The notes under the pieces are model-generated. The model ran no database searches and had not been told where the DNA came from. It worked only from the letters and a program-made list of their open reading frames with translations. From Tigriopus japonicus (lineage: Eukaryota > Arthropoda > Copepoda > Harpacticoida > Harpacticidae), in NCBI GenBank assembly GCA_010645155.1, contig CM021313.1, positions 2,332,370 to 2,396,369 of the forward strand: a stretch of DNA of 64,000 nt, in the 5' to 3' direction. Positions within the stretch are counted from its first letter, which is position 1. Every line of letters begins with the position of its first letter. A program made the translations under genes and the position numbers. Shown piece after piece: positions 46,656 to 58,372 of the stretch.

Positions 46656-46661
46656 CACGTG
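46656..46661. promoter_or_regulatory. E-box CACGTG, within palindrome CAACACGTGTTG
   Basis: A 12-bp perfect palindrome centred on CACGTG, about 190 bp upstream of the vrille-like start codon. CLK/CYC-type bHLH-PAS factors bind CACGTG and drive vri in insects. The site is visible; binding is inferred. Confidence 0.45.
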
Positions 46662-46967
46662 TTGCTATGTTTCCTCAAACCGTCTCACGAGGCCCGACGC
46701 GGGTTTCGCATCTCTATGTGTGTTTTCAAAGTGGAACGAGCACCCGACTTCCTACATAGTAGGCCTTCGTAGAGCTCACGTTCCAAAAATGTGCGCGTGA
46801 CAAAGGCGAAAGAACGAAAAGAACGAAAAGGGAACACGAGCGAGCAAGGAAGAGGAATAGAGAGAGAGCGGCGCATTCGTCGTCAATGACTTGGGATGTG
46901 CAAGTTTGAATTTGGAGCGAGAAAGACAGAAAGAGGGCGAGCCTTGGAGCTCACGTTTTGTTGAGGA

Positions 46968-46973
46968 CACGTG
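46968..46973. promoter_or_regulatory. E-box CACGTG
   Basis: Second CACGTG, about 500 bp upstream of the vrille-like start codon, close to a TTACGTG near 46994. Chance occurrence cannot be excluded. Confidence 0.35.
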
Positions 46974-47246
46974 AAGTCCAGGCACATGGGACACTTACGT
47001 GCTTACGACATAATAACAAGCAGATCATAAAAAACGTTCTTGCGCTCAAATAGCTACTGATTGGGGATTATTATTGAGAAATGCGTCGCGTTCTACGAAA
47101 ATGATTATTGATCTCATCTCTAGTTCGATAGTTTGAATGCCAATTCTTAGTTGGTTCAAACTTTGATGCATATGGTCACTCGATGGATGCGTGTACCTCG
47201 ACTAATCCAGTCACCAGGACTGTGAACGTGAGCTCCCACAAAGAGC

Positions 47247-47254
47247 TTACGTAA
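47247..47254. promoter_or_regulatory. D-box TTACGTAA
   Basis: Perfect 8-bp palindrome equal to the consensus site of VRI, PDP1 and NFIL3/PAR bZIP factors. It lies about 780 bp upstream of the vrille-like gene, compatible with autoregulation or PDP1 input. Confidence 0.4.
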
Positions 47255-49574
47255 AGACGATTTATCTCGGGCACATGCAAAACCTGTCCAAGCATTCAGT
47301 GGATTTGCTTAGCAGACAGAAGTAAAAAAAATCACCCACTAACTACTCTTTTTGCACACATATTAAAGGTTCAAATCTGCGATTCTAACTTATTACTTAA
47401 ACTTGCCTCGTCGTCGGACTACCACAGATCAGATCCCTAGTTTTTATGCTAATAACTCGTTAATTCAAGAAAGCACGATCAAATTTTTCTATCCAAGGTT
47501 GCTTTCAAAACCATAAATGAAGTGTTGAACATCAAGAAACCCTTAATAAAACTTATTTACAGAAACCCATGAGCAGTCTTGATAAATAGTGAAATTTTCT
47601 TGATCAGAATCATCCCCATATTTTGCATGTCCAATTTCGCAATCCTCGCAATACAATAAAAAAAACGATTAACCCAAACTCAAAATCAAGAGCTCCAAGG
47701 TAGTTTTAACAAAATATACTCATTGTCATTTTTCACTGGTATATAAACAAAGAGTAGACCAAGTGCGAAACTAATGAATCAAGAAATTGCCAACTTCCTC
47801 AAACTTACCCCAATAGGTTTTTGAATGATTAAATTTGAACCCCATTATTGCATTCAACCTTATCGATATGTACTCACCACTTGAAATTAGATCGACTTGT
47901 TTTATCCGCAGAGTAAGTATTTATTCTGAAGCTGCTCCTTCACAACGACCTTCTTCACTCGAGTGAATGTCTTTGAATGGCCTTTTCATTCAAGCCCGGT
48001 AACATTTTGTTATTGTTCCTGGTCGGACAGAGTCTTCCGACGAGAGTCGTCGTGCGCTGTATTTTCGGAAGCGACGACCAGTTAGTTCTCTTTTCTCTGA
48101 GTCTCACGGCAAACGTGTTCCATCACCCGATTTGCCCTGAGGGGAAAATTGCGCAAAGAAAGAGGCAAACGCTGAGCATGAGGAAGAAGGTCGGCCCAAA
48201 AGCGTATGTAAGTACGAAGTAATGCAGGCACGAGGGAAAGAAGGCCACGAGGAGAACGCTCACGCATAGCCAACGAGAAGCAAAGTTACGTGCGACACCT
48301 TTGGAGACGCGTGCATCGTTGACTGCGACCCGTTGACACGGGTTAGAGGTTCTCCTGTGACGAAATATTCAAGCACATTCAATTGGATCACGTTCTCGTT
48401 TCCTAGCTCATGCAAGGATAAAAAAGCAAACTCTTTACACAAAGGTCATTCGCACATTCTGGGCAATGCAATGCGAAAATGATCAAAATAGTCATTAGAT
48501 TGTATCGCAAATTTATGTCATGATCCGCCTTTCTCGGACAGTTTGGAATATTCAACCTACGATTTCTTTAAGGTGCTCTATTGGTGACTGTGGCTCAAGT
48601 CTCTTGGTCATAATCATGGATAGACTCATCAGGTGTATTTTTGTGGTCCCAACTTGATTCTTATTTTGTAAGCATGATTCGAGCCCCATCGTAAATTAAG
48701 CTCCACATACCGTCACTAGGGCACGTTTCAGATACATGCATTCACTCTCGTGTCTCTTTGAGTTCAACTACCCACTCCAATTTTCCAAGCGAGGGCTCTA
48801 GAGAGTAGAGAGTATTATTGGAAAGCGGGTTTTCCTTTTTTACACATCAGTTCGTTTCTAGTCACGGAAAAGATGACCAAACAAGTGGGAAAGCTAAAAA
48901 AGAAGCTCTCGCGTTTTCGAGAACGCGAGAAACTGGTAGTAAGCGTGTGAGGAAATAATATTATGTTCCAAAACGTTGTTCCAAAAGACCTCCGTAACAT
49001 GGCACACGAGACTTTTGATCAACGTGAATCAGCACAAAATACGTTCTTTCACCTGAGTAACAAAAGTAACCTCAGTGCTCAACGGTTGTGGGTCGAGTTC
49101 TAGTTTGGATTCTTGAGCGTTGGTGCGAAGATCGATGGAATACATTACCGCAAGCTGACGGTTAACTACGCATGTTTCAAGGCTTTGATTTGGAAGTATT
49201 ATATTGCATTTTGTTGGTTTATGAAACCTGGATGTTAGAGAGTCGCCAGTCACATATCAACAATACGCAAGTAAGTGGGCAGCAGCACATTTATCAAGAA
49301 GTGCATACTCTTATAAACATTTGATAATGGAATAAAAGCCTTTGTTATGTAGTTATATTTCCGGCTCTTAATAAGCCATGAATACGCTTGTATAAAGTTG
49401 AAGTGGCAGATGTTTTTCGCTCTTCCTTTGCAATGCGTACTCTTGAGGGTGGAAGAAGGGTAATGGAGAACAGGAGACGAGAGATGAAAGCACGTTGATT
49501 TCCAAGTTAGGCTAACTCTCGGACTTCTCATATCCAAAGGATGCTCCAAGTGCAAGCGAATTCGTTGACTGCCC

Positions 49575-50828
49575 TTAGATCTTCTTCACAATCTGAACAA
49601 CGTCTTCATCATGCAGAACGTGGTCTTTGCCGACTTTTTGCGGCTGATGTTTCACCGATGAACCCCAAACGAGCGCATACTTCAACTCTTTGATGATTGT
49701 GCGATGGATCTTGTTGCAGAAGTCTTCCAATGTGCAATGGTCTGTTTGGAGGACTACGGGCGATTCGTAGTCGGGCAATTGTCCTTTGGGCTTGGTATAG
49801 ATCCTGACCAGTTGCAAATATTCCCACATCTTCTCCAAAAGGCTATCATAATTCCACTTGTGATGGGCCGAAATCGGCACACAGTGGGGAATTTGGCACA
49901 CAATGTCCAGTTCTTCAATGCTGATTTGATCAATCTTATTTAGTAAGTAAATACAGGGCACATATGTTCGATTGCCTTCCACCACGTCAATCAAGTCATC
50001 GGAAGTGGCGTCAAATCGCAATGTCACATCGGCATTGTGAATCCGGTACTCGCTCAAAATGGTTTTGACCAGATCAAGGTCGAGCTCAGACTGAGGCACT
50101 AAGCTTTGGAGGTTGATTCCACCTTTTTCTTTGCGGCGAAATCCGATATTGGGAGGCTTCTTGTTCAATCGGATTCCGAAACCATCCAATTCCTTCTCAA
50201 TGATGCGTTTGTGTTGCAAAGGCTTGAGCACATCCAACACGATGAAAATAAGACTACAAGTCTTGCCCACGGCAATCACTTGTCGCCCTCGACCCTTGCC
50301 ATCTTTGGCACCTTCAATGATACCAGGCAAATCGAGCAATTGAATCTTGGCCCCTTTGTATTTGATGCACCCGGGAACCGTCGTCAGAGTCTGGAAGAAA
50401 AGACCAAGAACCGGTTCAAGGAGAAAGTCGGTCGTAGCCATGAAACAAAGTCAAACGTTACCGTGAACTCGTAGGCGGCCACTTCGGAATAGACCCCGGC
50501 CAGGTTGCTTAGTAACGTCGATTTGCCAACCGATGGAAATCCTATGAAGCCGATTCTCGCGTCTCCGGTTTTCGCCACTTCGAAGCCTGTTCAGAAAGAG
50601 ATGGATGGACAACAACTGATGAAATCCACGCGTGATCTCGGAATGCTGTTCTTTATTCCGCTTACCATCGGACGTTCCTCCTCCTTGAGACTTGGGAGTG
50701 ATCAGTTCTCGCCGGAGTTTGGCCAGTTTGGCCTTGAGCATGCCCAGATGGCCAGCGGTGGCCTTGTTCTTCTGAGTGCGGGCCATCTCGGCCTCGATCT
50801 CGGCAATCTTCTCTACGATTCCTGACAT
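49575..50828 (-). CDS. DRG1: Developmentally regulated GTP-binding protein 1
   Basis: Three exons, complement(49575..50390, 50462..50586, 50666..50828), give exactly 367 aa, the length of human DRG1. All joins are GT-AG and in phase. The start [20 protein letters not shown] and ITPKSQGGG match DRG1 rather than DRG2. GTPase motifs: GFPSVGKST (G1), TTVPG (G2), [16 protein letters not shown] (G3), LNKIDQIS (G4) and PISAHHKWN (G5). The C-terminal TGS domain ends [20 protein letters not shown] and then [14 protein letters not shown]1 is a cytosolic translation-associated GTPase stabilised by DFRP1/Lerepo4. All nucleotide-binding motifs look intact, so it should be active. Confidence 0.98.
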
Positions 50829-52288
50829 GGTGGGCGTGGGCTTCCTCACGGGATGGACAAAAAGGTGGGAATGGATCTTCTTCGAAGGTGGCCTTCTTCT
50901 TCTTCTTTAGGGGTCCCAATTGTTGTCGTCAACGTGTAGATTAGTGCTTCCAAATAGATCGAATGAAAAAGCGTCGGTAATTCTTGAAAAAAGCCTAATC
51001 TACCTTATTGAAAGTCAGCGCAAAGAAGCGGTTATAAAACGCAATTTACTTAAGACATCAATGATGAAAAGCGCAAAAAGTATATTTAAAAAGCTTAATC
51101 TACTGAGATTTTGTCTTTTTCTTTTCGCGCTAATCAGACGGCAAAAGCGCAACATAAGGAGGCCCTGATGACGATTCGCTGAACAACCATGTGCGACAGC
51201 TGATTCACACACGCCGCCGACAGCGGCGAAAACTTTATTTCACAGTGTGACTCGTGCGACCAACGAAAGAAACCGTTCCCAGACAGAGCTAAATTAAGTA
51301 GTAAACTTTAGACTTTAAAGAGTAAAGCCATTGCCCATAATTAGTAGATCAGTTGACAAGTATATCGTTCAAGGTAGTGGTTTTTTCCTAATACTGCAAT
51401 TCGAATTTACATAAATGTTTTGTGTTCGTTAGCTTTGATTTCGTAATGGTAGGATTTTTTCGTCATTGCTACTTAAAAATGCTACTTAAAAATATATGCA
51501 CACATAAACAAACTTGGCGCTGGGATTGTCTATTGGAAGGGTTGAAGTATTTGTTGGAATTGAGCAACACCTAAAGTGCCTCACCTCTCGCGGTTTGCAA
51601 CAATATTATGTGCTAATAACCTTAAGTATCCAATGTCCAAATGTCCACAAAAGTGTCCAAAATGGTAAAGTCTTTAGGTACCATTTTTTTGGTATGGTGT
51701 TTACTATTGGTGTTTACCATAGCTCGTACTGTTTGTTTTATTGGTCTTAAACGATATCAGAATATAAGTTAATCACACGACATAATAATTTGCCCGTCTG
51801 AGACAATCAAAAAAAAATTACCCCCTCTCTTTTAATCGTCCATGCTTCTGATCTTTATACCAAAACCTTGGCTTATCTTAGACTAAGGCCAAACATGACA
51901 ATGGCCAACTTGAAAAAGTCCTTTCTTGAAGTAACAATTGTGTTCAAAATCTTAAGAAATTCCATGTTATCCTTACTTGCCCGATTAAGAAAATAATGAA
52001 AATGGCAAACGATGAAAAAAGAATGCATTTTTTTGTTTAACCCAATACCGAATGCGTTTTAAAAATCTGATACAGTAAAGATTGCTCATTTGGGTTATTT
52101 CTACTCCCCTGGACAATACGGAATTTTAATGCTAACCTGACATGGATTTGTTCCCAAAAAAGCATTTCGTTGGCAATGGTCCAAGAATTGCGCGTTAGTC
52201 AGTCCATGTGTTGAGAGGCAAGCAGTGTATATTGATTGTGTAGCCGTTAACAGTCAACAAAGACAAGCTTTTAAAATAATTAAGCAAA
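50829..52288. other. Spacer between divergent DRG1 and MSS51-like genes
   Basis: About 1.46 kb. The first part holds the DRG1 promoter and 5' UTR. The rest is AT-rich without a gene. A small cluster of TGTCCAAA-type motifs at 51632-51663 resembles the subterminal repeats of the hAT-like element at 23.8 kb, but no ends were found. Confidence 0.45.
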
Positions 52289-54143
52289 ATGTGTGCCGCA
52301 AAAATGAATTTTGAAGGCTTTAAAGACCTCATGCATCGAGTGGCTCGATCTTGGTTAGAGCTAGCCAAAAGAAAAGTAACTGATATGGATAAAATCCTAG
52401 ATTATCTAGCTGATGATCCATTCACCGCAAAGCAGACATCTAATAACGAGGAAGCTTATGAAGAGCTTATGGACGTTCGGATGCAACTTTTGGTAGGTAA
52501 CTTTGTACGCCACAACAATGAGATCTCATCAAGAGTTTTTTGATTACATCTCCAGGATCTCAGCTTCGAAATAGACACCCACCACAATGCATACATGGAG
52601 TTCATGGAACAAGTATTGGAAGCCCCCGACTTGCTGAAACAGCTAACCGATGGAATTCCAAAGGAGGAAAAACACTTGATTCATTTGGAACTAATGATCA
52701 TGGAACAAGTTCAAGATTGGGAATTTGGCACCGGAAAAGTGGACCAAGAATCAGGTTTAACAAATAGAGAAAAGAGAGAAAAGACTTGCAAATCAAACCG
52801 GGGGCTTTCTTTCAGAGTGGACCAAGGAGAAACGGATGGTTGTAACGTTGCCCACGGGGGGAACAAAAACGTTGACCATGACACAAGTTCCTCATAAAAG
52901 ATATTGGTTCGGTGTTTGTGCCGTAACTTCCAAGATTGGGAACGTAAAGGTTTGTGGAGGTTGCAAAGTGGTGGGATACATCGGTAAGGATGAACAAAGT
53001 CAGGATTGGCCAAATCACAAGAACCTGTGCAAGATCTTGAAAAAGGCTCGTGGAGATGCCGATCTGTGGACCGAAAAGCTAACGACTGATCAAATGCAAG
53101 CGCTTCTTCGGCAAGACCTTAATCGCGAATTGAATCAATTTGAGGTGGATATCACAACGTTCCCTAGGGTTTGCATGGTCACAGGTTCCGGGGCAAATCA
53201 GGCGGAAATGCGAAACTGCAAAAATTGCTTTTGTGTGGCCTTTTCTCCCGAACATTATGAAGAAGGTGTGGCCCTTCATGGGGCAGAGGACTGCAAGGCC
53301 TTAAAGACTGCAGCTGAAGACTATAAGAATGAAATCACCTTGGGCCATCAAGTGCAACACTTTGTTCCACAACTTTTAACGAAGCGCAAAGCTTTGCCTT
53401 CCACGATTGAGGAATTTTTCCAACCGGAAGTGGCATCACTCGTGTCGAACAAACTTCCTGGTTATCAGGATTCTGAGCTACGTTACTTAACCTTTCTCTA
53501 CACTTGTCAATTGACAGTTTTGTATGCCGCAGAACAAATTGAGGAGCTAAGATCAGGACCATTGGACTCTCTGGAATCGCTCACCATCCATATTGTTGGA
53601 ACTCGCATTGCCGAATTACGACATTTGAATGGGTGGGAGATTATTGCTTGTCGTTTACCCAAGTTGCGACAACTGAACCTGGTTTTTATTGGTGATGAAA
53701 CGGTTGCTTCCGAGTTTCCACCACGGTTCATGTACAAGGGAAAGGAACTTCAAGCGCAACGGAAGAACCTGACAGTGGAGTATTTCTTGGAACCACCGTG
53801 TTTGTACCAAGAATACCTTAAAAGGGGGTCATTCATTGTTCCTGATATGATAGTGGCTTTGGATTGTGGATTTAAATTCTATCCAACGTGGAAGCCGGCA
53901 CTGGTTGAAATGTTGAAGATTCCAAAATGTCCATTAATTTTTACCGAGTTCACTCTCGAAGACCAAAAAGATAATCTGAATCTAATCCAATCGTTAGCGG
54001 AAGCCGAGGTCTGCATTGCTCCAAAGAAAAATCCCTTCTGCAGTCGGAGACCAGTGCGGTGTAGCGACAAGTCCGGCAACTACAAGCCGCACTCGGTTAT
54101 TTATACCAATGATTTTATTTGCGCCGTCAAAGGCAAATCATGA
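52289..54143 (+). CDS. MSS51-like protein with a degenerate MYND finger
   Basis: Three exons, 52289..52492, 52556..52754 and 52816..54143, give 576 aa. Introns are GT-AG and phases fit; the second donor (CAG|GTTTAA) is weak. The first 130 residues are helical and acidic, without a known domain. A MYND-like segment follows at about 152-182: VCGGC and DWPNHKNLC keep the zinc-finger shape, but other expected Cys positions are Thr, Ile and Glu. The C-terminal half contains HIVGTRIAELRHLNGWEIIA and RQLNLVFIGDE, similar to the conserved C-terminal region of MSS51 and related arthropod MYND proteins. Yeast Mss51 activates COX1 translation, and vertebrate MSS51 is a mitochondrial muscle protein. I cannot assign a function here, and membership rests on remembered similarity. 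Confidence 0.6.
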
Positions 54144-55143
54144 TTATGTTAGACACTAAACAAACGAAAAGAACAGTTTTGAAATGTTTTCACTTTTTCA
54201 TGAAATATAAAAAGGAGCCAAACCAAAAGTTTCGACGGTTGCCAAAAGTGGAAGAAGTTGCTTTTTTGTTCCACTTTTGCCATATTTTTGTTGATACAAC
54301 TGGGTGGTTAGCATGGCATATATTCATCCATCGAAAATTTCGAGACACATCCATTTTCATGGGCGGGTTGCGGTCCAACTTAAAGCAAATACTCTTCGGA
54401 CACATGTGCACATGTTAACCTTTATGGTGGATAAATTTCTATTCTCTTGTGCGTGTGCCTTTGCTCTGATGCGCAGTGACTAGTGAGAGGGGAAATGTGG
54501 GAGAAAAGAGGAGGCAAAGAAATTGCAAGACACTGAAATCTTCAGTAATCCTTGGAAGAAGCCAGGAAACAGATGGACAAATACGTAGTTTGAACCTTTG
54601 AGAATGTGTCCATATATTCGCTTTAAGTGCCTTCCGAATAAGAGTGGAAAATAAGTTCTCAAGATATTTTTTTAGCTTTTTGAAGTTTGGAATGACTGTT
54701 TTGAGTTTCTGAACTAAGTTTCAAATCAGCTTTTTGAGGAAAAAACTTGAGTATAAATCCGAGCTCTAATTTTCCGGTCTAAGGTGTTCTGCTACTCAAT
54801 AGACTCGTTGTTAGTTGTGGCATTTTATTAGTCAAGGAGTCAGGCCTTGTAAATCGTCTTTCATCACCCCAGGGCCATGAACCTCAAACCTCCATCCGAT
54901 GAAGGCTAATAAACATGCCAGGAAAACTTTGGCCACGTCCAAGTTCAGTCACGCTGCGGCCTTTCCCATTTTCAGTCCTACAACAAGCCGAGAAGAGAAC
55001 TGGAGCAGCAGCACAAACCAACTCACCTTCCTTCTACTTACTCGGTTACTTACTGACGAGCTTGCCTATCCATCCATCCATCCATCCATCCATCCATTCC
55101 TACATCCATTCCTACATCCGTAAATTCATCTATAAAACGAGAC
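54144..55143. other. Spacer upstream of glucosidase II beta
   Basis: AT-rich at first, then the GTB1 promoter and 5' UTR. A CCAT tetranucleotide array with two diverged longer units runs at about 55070-55118, just ahead of the start codon and probably within the 5' UTR. No gene seen. Confidence 0.5.
55070..55118. repeat. (CCAT)n microsatellite in the 5' leader
   Basis: Seven or so tandem CCAT units followed by two copies of TCCTACATCCAT-type sequence, ending 25 bp before the glucosidase II beta ATG. It would lie in the 5' UTR if transcription starts upstream. Confidence 0.8.
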
Positions 55144-56821
55144 ATGGGCCTGAACCTTCGACCCGATTTGATCGCTCTTTTCTTGGTCTTGGTGGCCGCC
55201 GGGTCTGCCTTGAGCCTAGCCTCGGAGTCCGGAGGAGGCTCGGCTGTTCCGCGCGGAGTCCGACCCGAGCTCACCAATCTGTACTTGGCCGCCAAAGACA
55301 CGTCGTTCCAATGTCTGGATGGATCCAAAGCCATTCCATACCTTCAGATCAACGATGACTACTGCGATTGTCCGGTAGGTTCTGAAACAAGACGAGTAGC
55401 GCGCCTCCCGTCCTGTCACGGTTACTGTTACTGAAATGGTAGTTTGCTTGTTTGGATTTCCGTAGGATGGCTCCGATGAACCCGGAACTTCGGCTTGCGG
55501 ACACAGCCGGTTCTATTGCGGCAATGACGGGTTTCAGCCTAAACTCCTGTTAAGCTCGCGGGTCAATGACGGGATTTGCGATTGCTGCGATGGCACGGAC
55601 GAATGGGCCACGGGAGCCCCGGCTTGTCCCAATACCTGCTTCGAAATGGGTCGAGCGGCCCGAGAAGAGGCCGAACGACGGGCCAAGATTCAAAGCCAGG
55701 GCTACGAGACCAAAAAGGCTATGATGCAGGAGGGCCGCACTCTGAAGGCCGAGAAGCAAACCGAATTGGGTCAGCTAGAAAAGGATTTGGAAGCCATCAA
55801 GAAGGACGAAGAGGCCCTGGAAGAGGAAAAGAACCGCGTTGAAGAGACCGAGAAGGTGTTCTTGGACCAGCACAACGCTTTGAAAGAAGAGCAACGGAAA
55901 GCTCGGGAAGAGGCTGAGCGCCTACTAGACCAAGAGCAAGCCAGAATCTTCTTCAATGAGGTAGATGTCAACCAAGATGGGGTGCTCCACGTGACCGAGA
56001 TCATGGCCAATCCGCGATTCGACCAGAACCAAGATCAAGTGGTCAGCGATGACGAGGCCAACTTCTTCATGGAAGGCAACACCAACTATGATTTGGAGGC
56101 ATTCATGGCTCATGGATGGGAACTCGTCAAGAACCAGGCCGCTCGAGGAGCTCCCGAAATGCAACCCCCGCCCGCACTCGAAGAAGGCGAAGAAGATTTG
56201 GGTCGCGTGGGTGAAGACGACGATTATCCTGAGTACGAAGGCGAACCCCTGGATGACGACCACGCTCCTGATGTAGAGAAACAGCCCGAGGACGTTGAAC
56301 GAACCGATGACCAGGAGGAATACGACGATGAAACCCGAGAGGCCATTCGACTGGCGGATGAGGCCAGATCGAAATACGAAGATGTGCGGGCCAAAGCTCG
56401 TGATTTGGAGGATCGGATGAACCGTGTGCGGGAATTCCTACTGGCCGACTACGGTGAACACGGTGAATTCTCCCCCTTGAAGGACAAATGCTTTGAATAC
56501 GTCGACAACGAGTACATTTACAAGATGTGCGCTTTCGATTATTGCTCTCAAAAATCCAAAAACGGCGGTTCTGAGACCCGCTTAGGGAAGTGGGATTCGT
56601 TCGAACCAGTGGGCAATGACAAATATGCCATTATGAAGTTCAAGAACGGTCAAACGTGCTGGAATGGCCCCGCTCGATCCACGACCGTTCGACTGCAATG
56701 CGGAGTGGAAGAGACCGTTACAGCGGTCTCGGAACCCTCCAAGTGTGAGTACGAAATGGTGTTTGAGACCCCGGCGGCTTGCTCCGATCCCACAAGCCAA
56801 GTTACTCATGACGAGTTGTAA
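55144..56821 (+). CDS. PRKCSH: Glucosidase II beta subunit (PRKCSH/GTB1)
   Basis: Two exons, 55144..55374 and 55466..56821, give 528 aa; the intron is GT-AG, phase 0. A signal peptide (LIALFLVLVAAGSALSLA) is followed by the GII-beta N-terminal region with two LDLa-like cysteine modules: YCDCPDGSDEPGTSAC across the intron, then ICDCCDGTDEW. A long charged coiled coil follows at about 160-265, then EF-hand-like DVNQDGVLHVTEI and DQNQDQVVSDDE, an acidic linker, and a mannose-6-phosphate receptor homology domain at about 410-510 (CFEYVDNEYIYKMCAFDYC, CWNGPARSTTVRLQC). It ends in HDEL, the luminal ER-retention signal. It pairs with the catalytic alpha subunit to trim glucose from N-glycans during ER quality control. 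Confidence 0.97.
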
Positions 56822-58372
56822 GCTTCTCTGGATGTAGTTTTGAAACAAGTGGCGTTTCATTTTCCCCGCCGTGTTTTGATTTTTGCTTGTGTATTTAATT
56901 GTTGTTGCCAATTGCACTCGATAATATAGCCCTTTTTCACTCCATTTTTGCCTTGCCTTTACCTTTAATATTTCCATCCACAATCGCAATTCCTATTCGT
57001 AACCCAATGAGTGACTCTTCGTTTGGGTTTCTAAAAGCTTGCTCAATTATGATCTTTTGATCTCCGCTCAATTCTAGTTAGTGTTATGCAAACTTTTTTT
57101 AAAAGTTTCTATTTGAAATATGGAAATGACGACATGGAAAGGTCAGTTCTGATCTTTCTCTCGCCGGTATGAGAAACTTTAATAATAGGATCAACTTTAA
57201 AAATCAACTCAACATCACGGACACATTAGGTTAGAATGTATCAAGTCAATGTTTTTATGTAATACTAGAGAGGTGAAACCACCTCATCGAAAGTAAAAAG
57301 AATGCTGAAGTGTTTGTAGTGATGGGGGGCAAACAAGAGATTGGGCAAGCTGTACTGACACAGTGCTTGGGCTTGCTGAAGCTTGGCATAGCTTGGGTGT
57401 CTGTACAAGTACTTTTCCCAGGTAACAGGTTTGCCAAATTTGCTAAGAATGAAGAATAAACTTGCCATCCGAATCTCACTAAACCAGGCTGATTCAGCTA
57501 TATAGGGCCCACACCTTTGAAAGGATGTATTTTTAAGAAAATTACACACTTCAATTCTCCCTCATGGGGAAATGCAAAAGATTTCGAGAATACTAAAAAA
57601 ATATTTGGCATTTTACTTTTTCATGCCGGCAACTCTGAGTAAACGAGATTGTTCCGGAAGCGTGACTTCTAGATCTCGGTCTTGATTAGCCTCAAAAGTG
57701 CATTCATGTTTGGCCTAGAACCGAAACAAAAAAACCCATGGTTTTGCAAATGCTATGCAAATTGAAATATTTTTTGTATCATTTCCACTATTTATTGCTA
57801 GATTATTAAGGTCAAAAGATCATCGAAAATGCAACTTGACATTTTTTTCTTCTAAGTCACACTATAAGCATCTTAACTCTTCAAAGAGCAACTGCCGGCA
57901 ACTGCATCTTCCAATGTTCCTTGAGCTTGGGAAGTGTATTGGTGTATTGCCCAAGTAATGCTTGTCAACAACTTGTGCTTGGGGTGTCTGTGATGACGTC
58001 ATATCACTAAGTGTTTGTTCATGATGAAACAGGGTTGGAAAAAATTCTGTCAGTAGACGGTATGAACTTCATATGAAACAATATTTAGTTGTTTACAAAG
58101 TAATAAGATATTTCACACAAAACGCCATTTTTCACCAAGTGAAAAAGTACTTTTTTTGCTCTCATAAAACATTCATGTTTTTCCTCGCCCTTTAAAAATA
58201 AGTTAAGTTATCGTGAATCGTGATGCACGCTTGCAAGGGAAGGAAAGTCCTCCATTGGAATCCGTCACCCTTTTTGTTGTTCTTTATCCCCCGCTCACTT
58301 TGGGGAACCGAAACAAGTGATCCCTCAAGCGGCATTCCCTCCCCGTGTCCCAACAAGAGTGCTGTTTCAAGG
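56822..58372. other. Spacer between glucosidase II beta and the RING gene
   Basis: About 1.55 kb, mostly AT-rich. It must include the 3' UTR of the former and the promoter of the latter. No convincing coding or RNA gene. Confidence 0.45.

Larger units (their letters stand above)
46467..49574. promoter_or_regulatory. Long gene-free region upstream of the vrille-like gene
   Basis: About 3.1 kb without a credible coding frame, between the bZIP gene and the DRG1 stop. It should hold non-coding 5' exons and promoter. Notable motifs are two CACGTG E-boxes, a TTACGTAA D-box, several ACGTG/TTACGT half-sites, and a 9-bp stem hairpin at 48907-48930. Transcription start not assigned. Confidence 0.45.

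Noticed and set aside
51630..51665. TGTCCAAATGTCCACAAAAGTG cluster as another hAT-like copy
   Set aside because: It resembles the subterminal motif, but no CAGGGTGGG end or target duplication is present.
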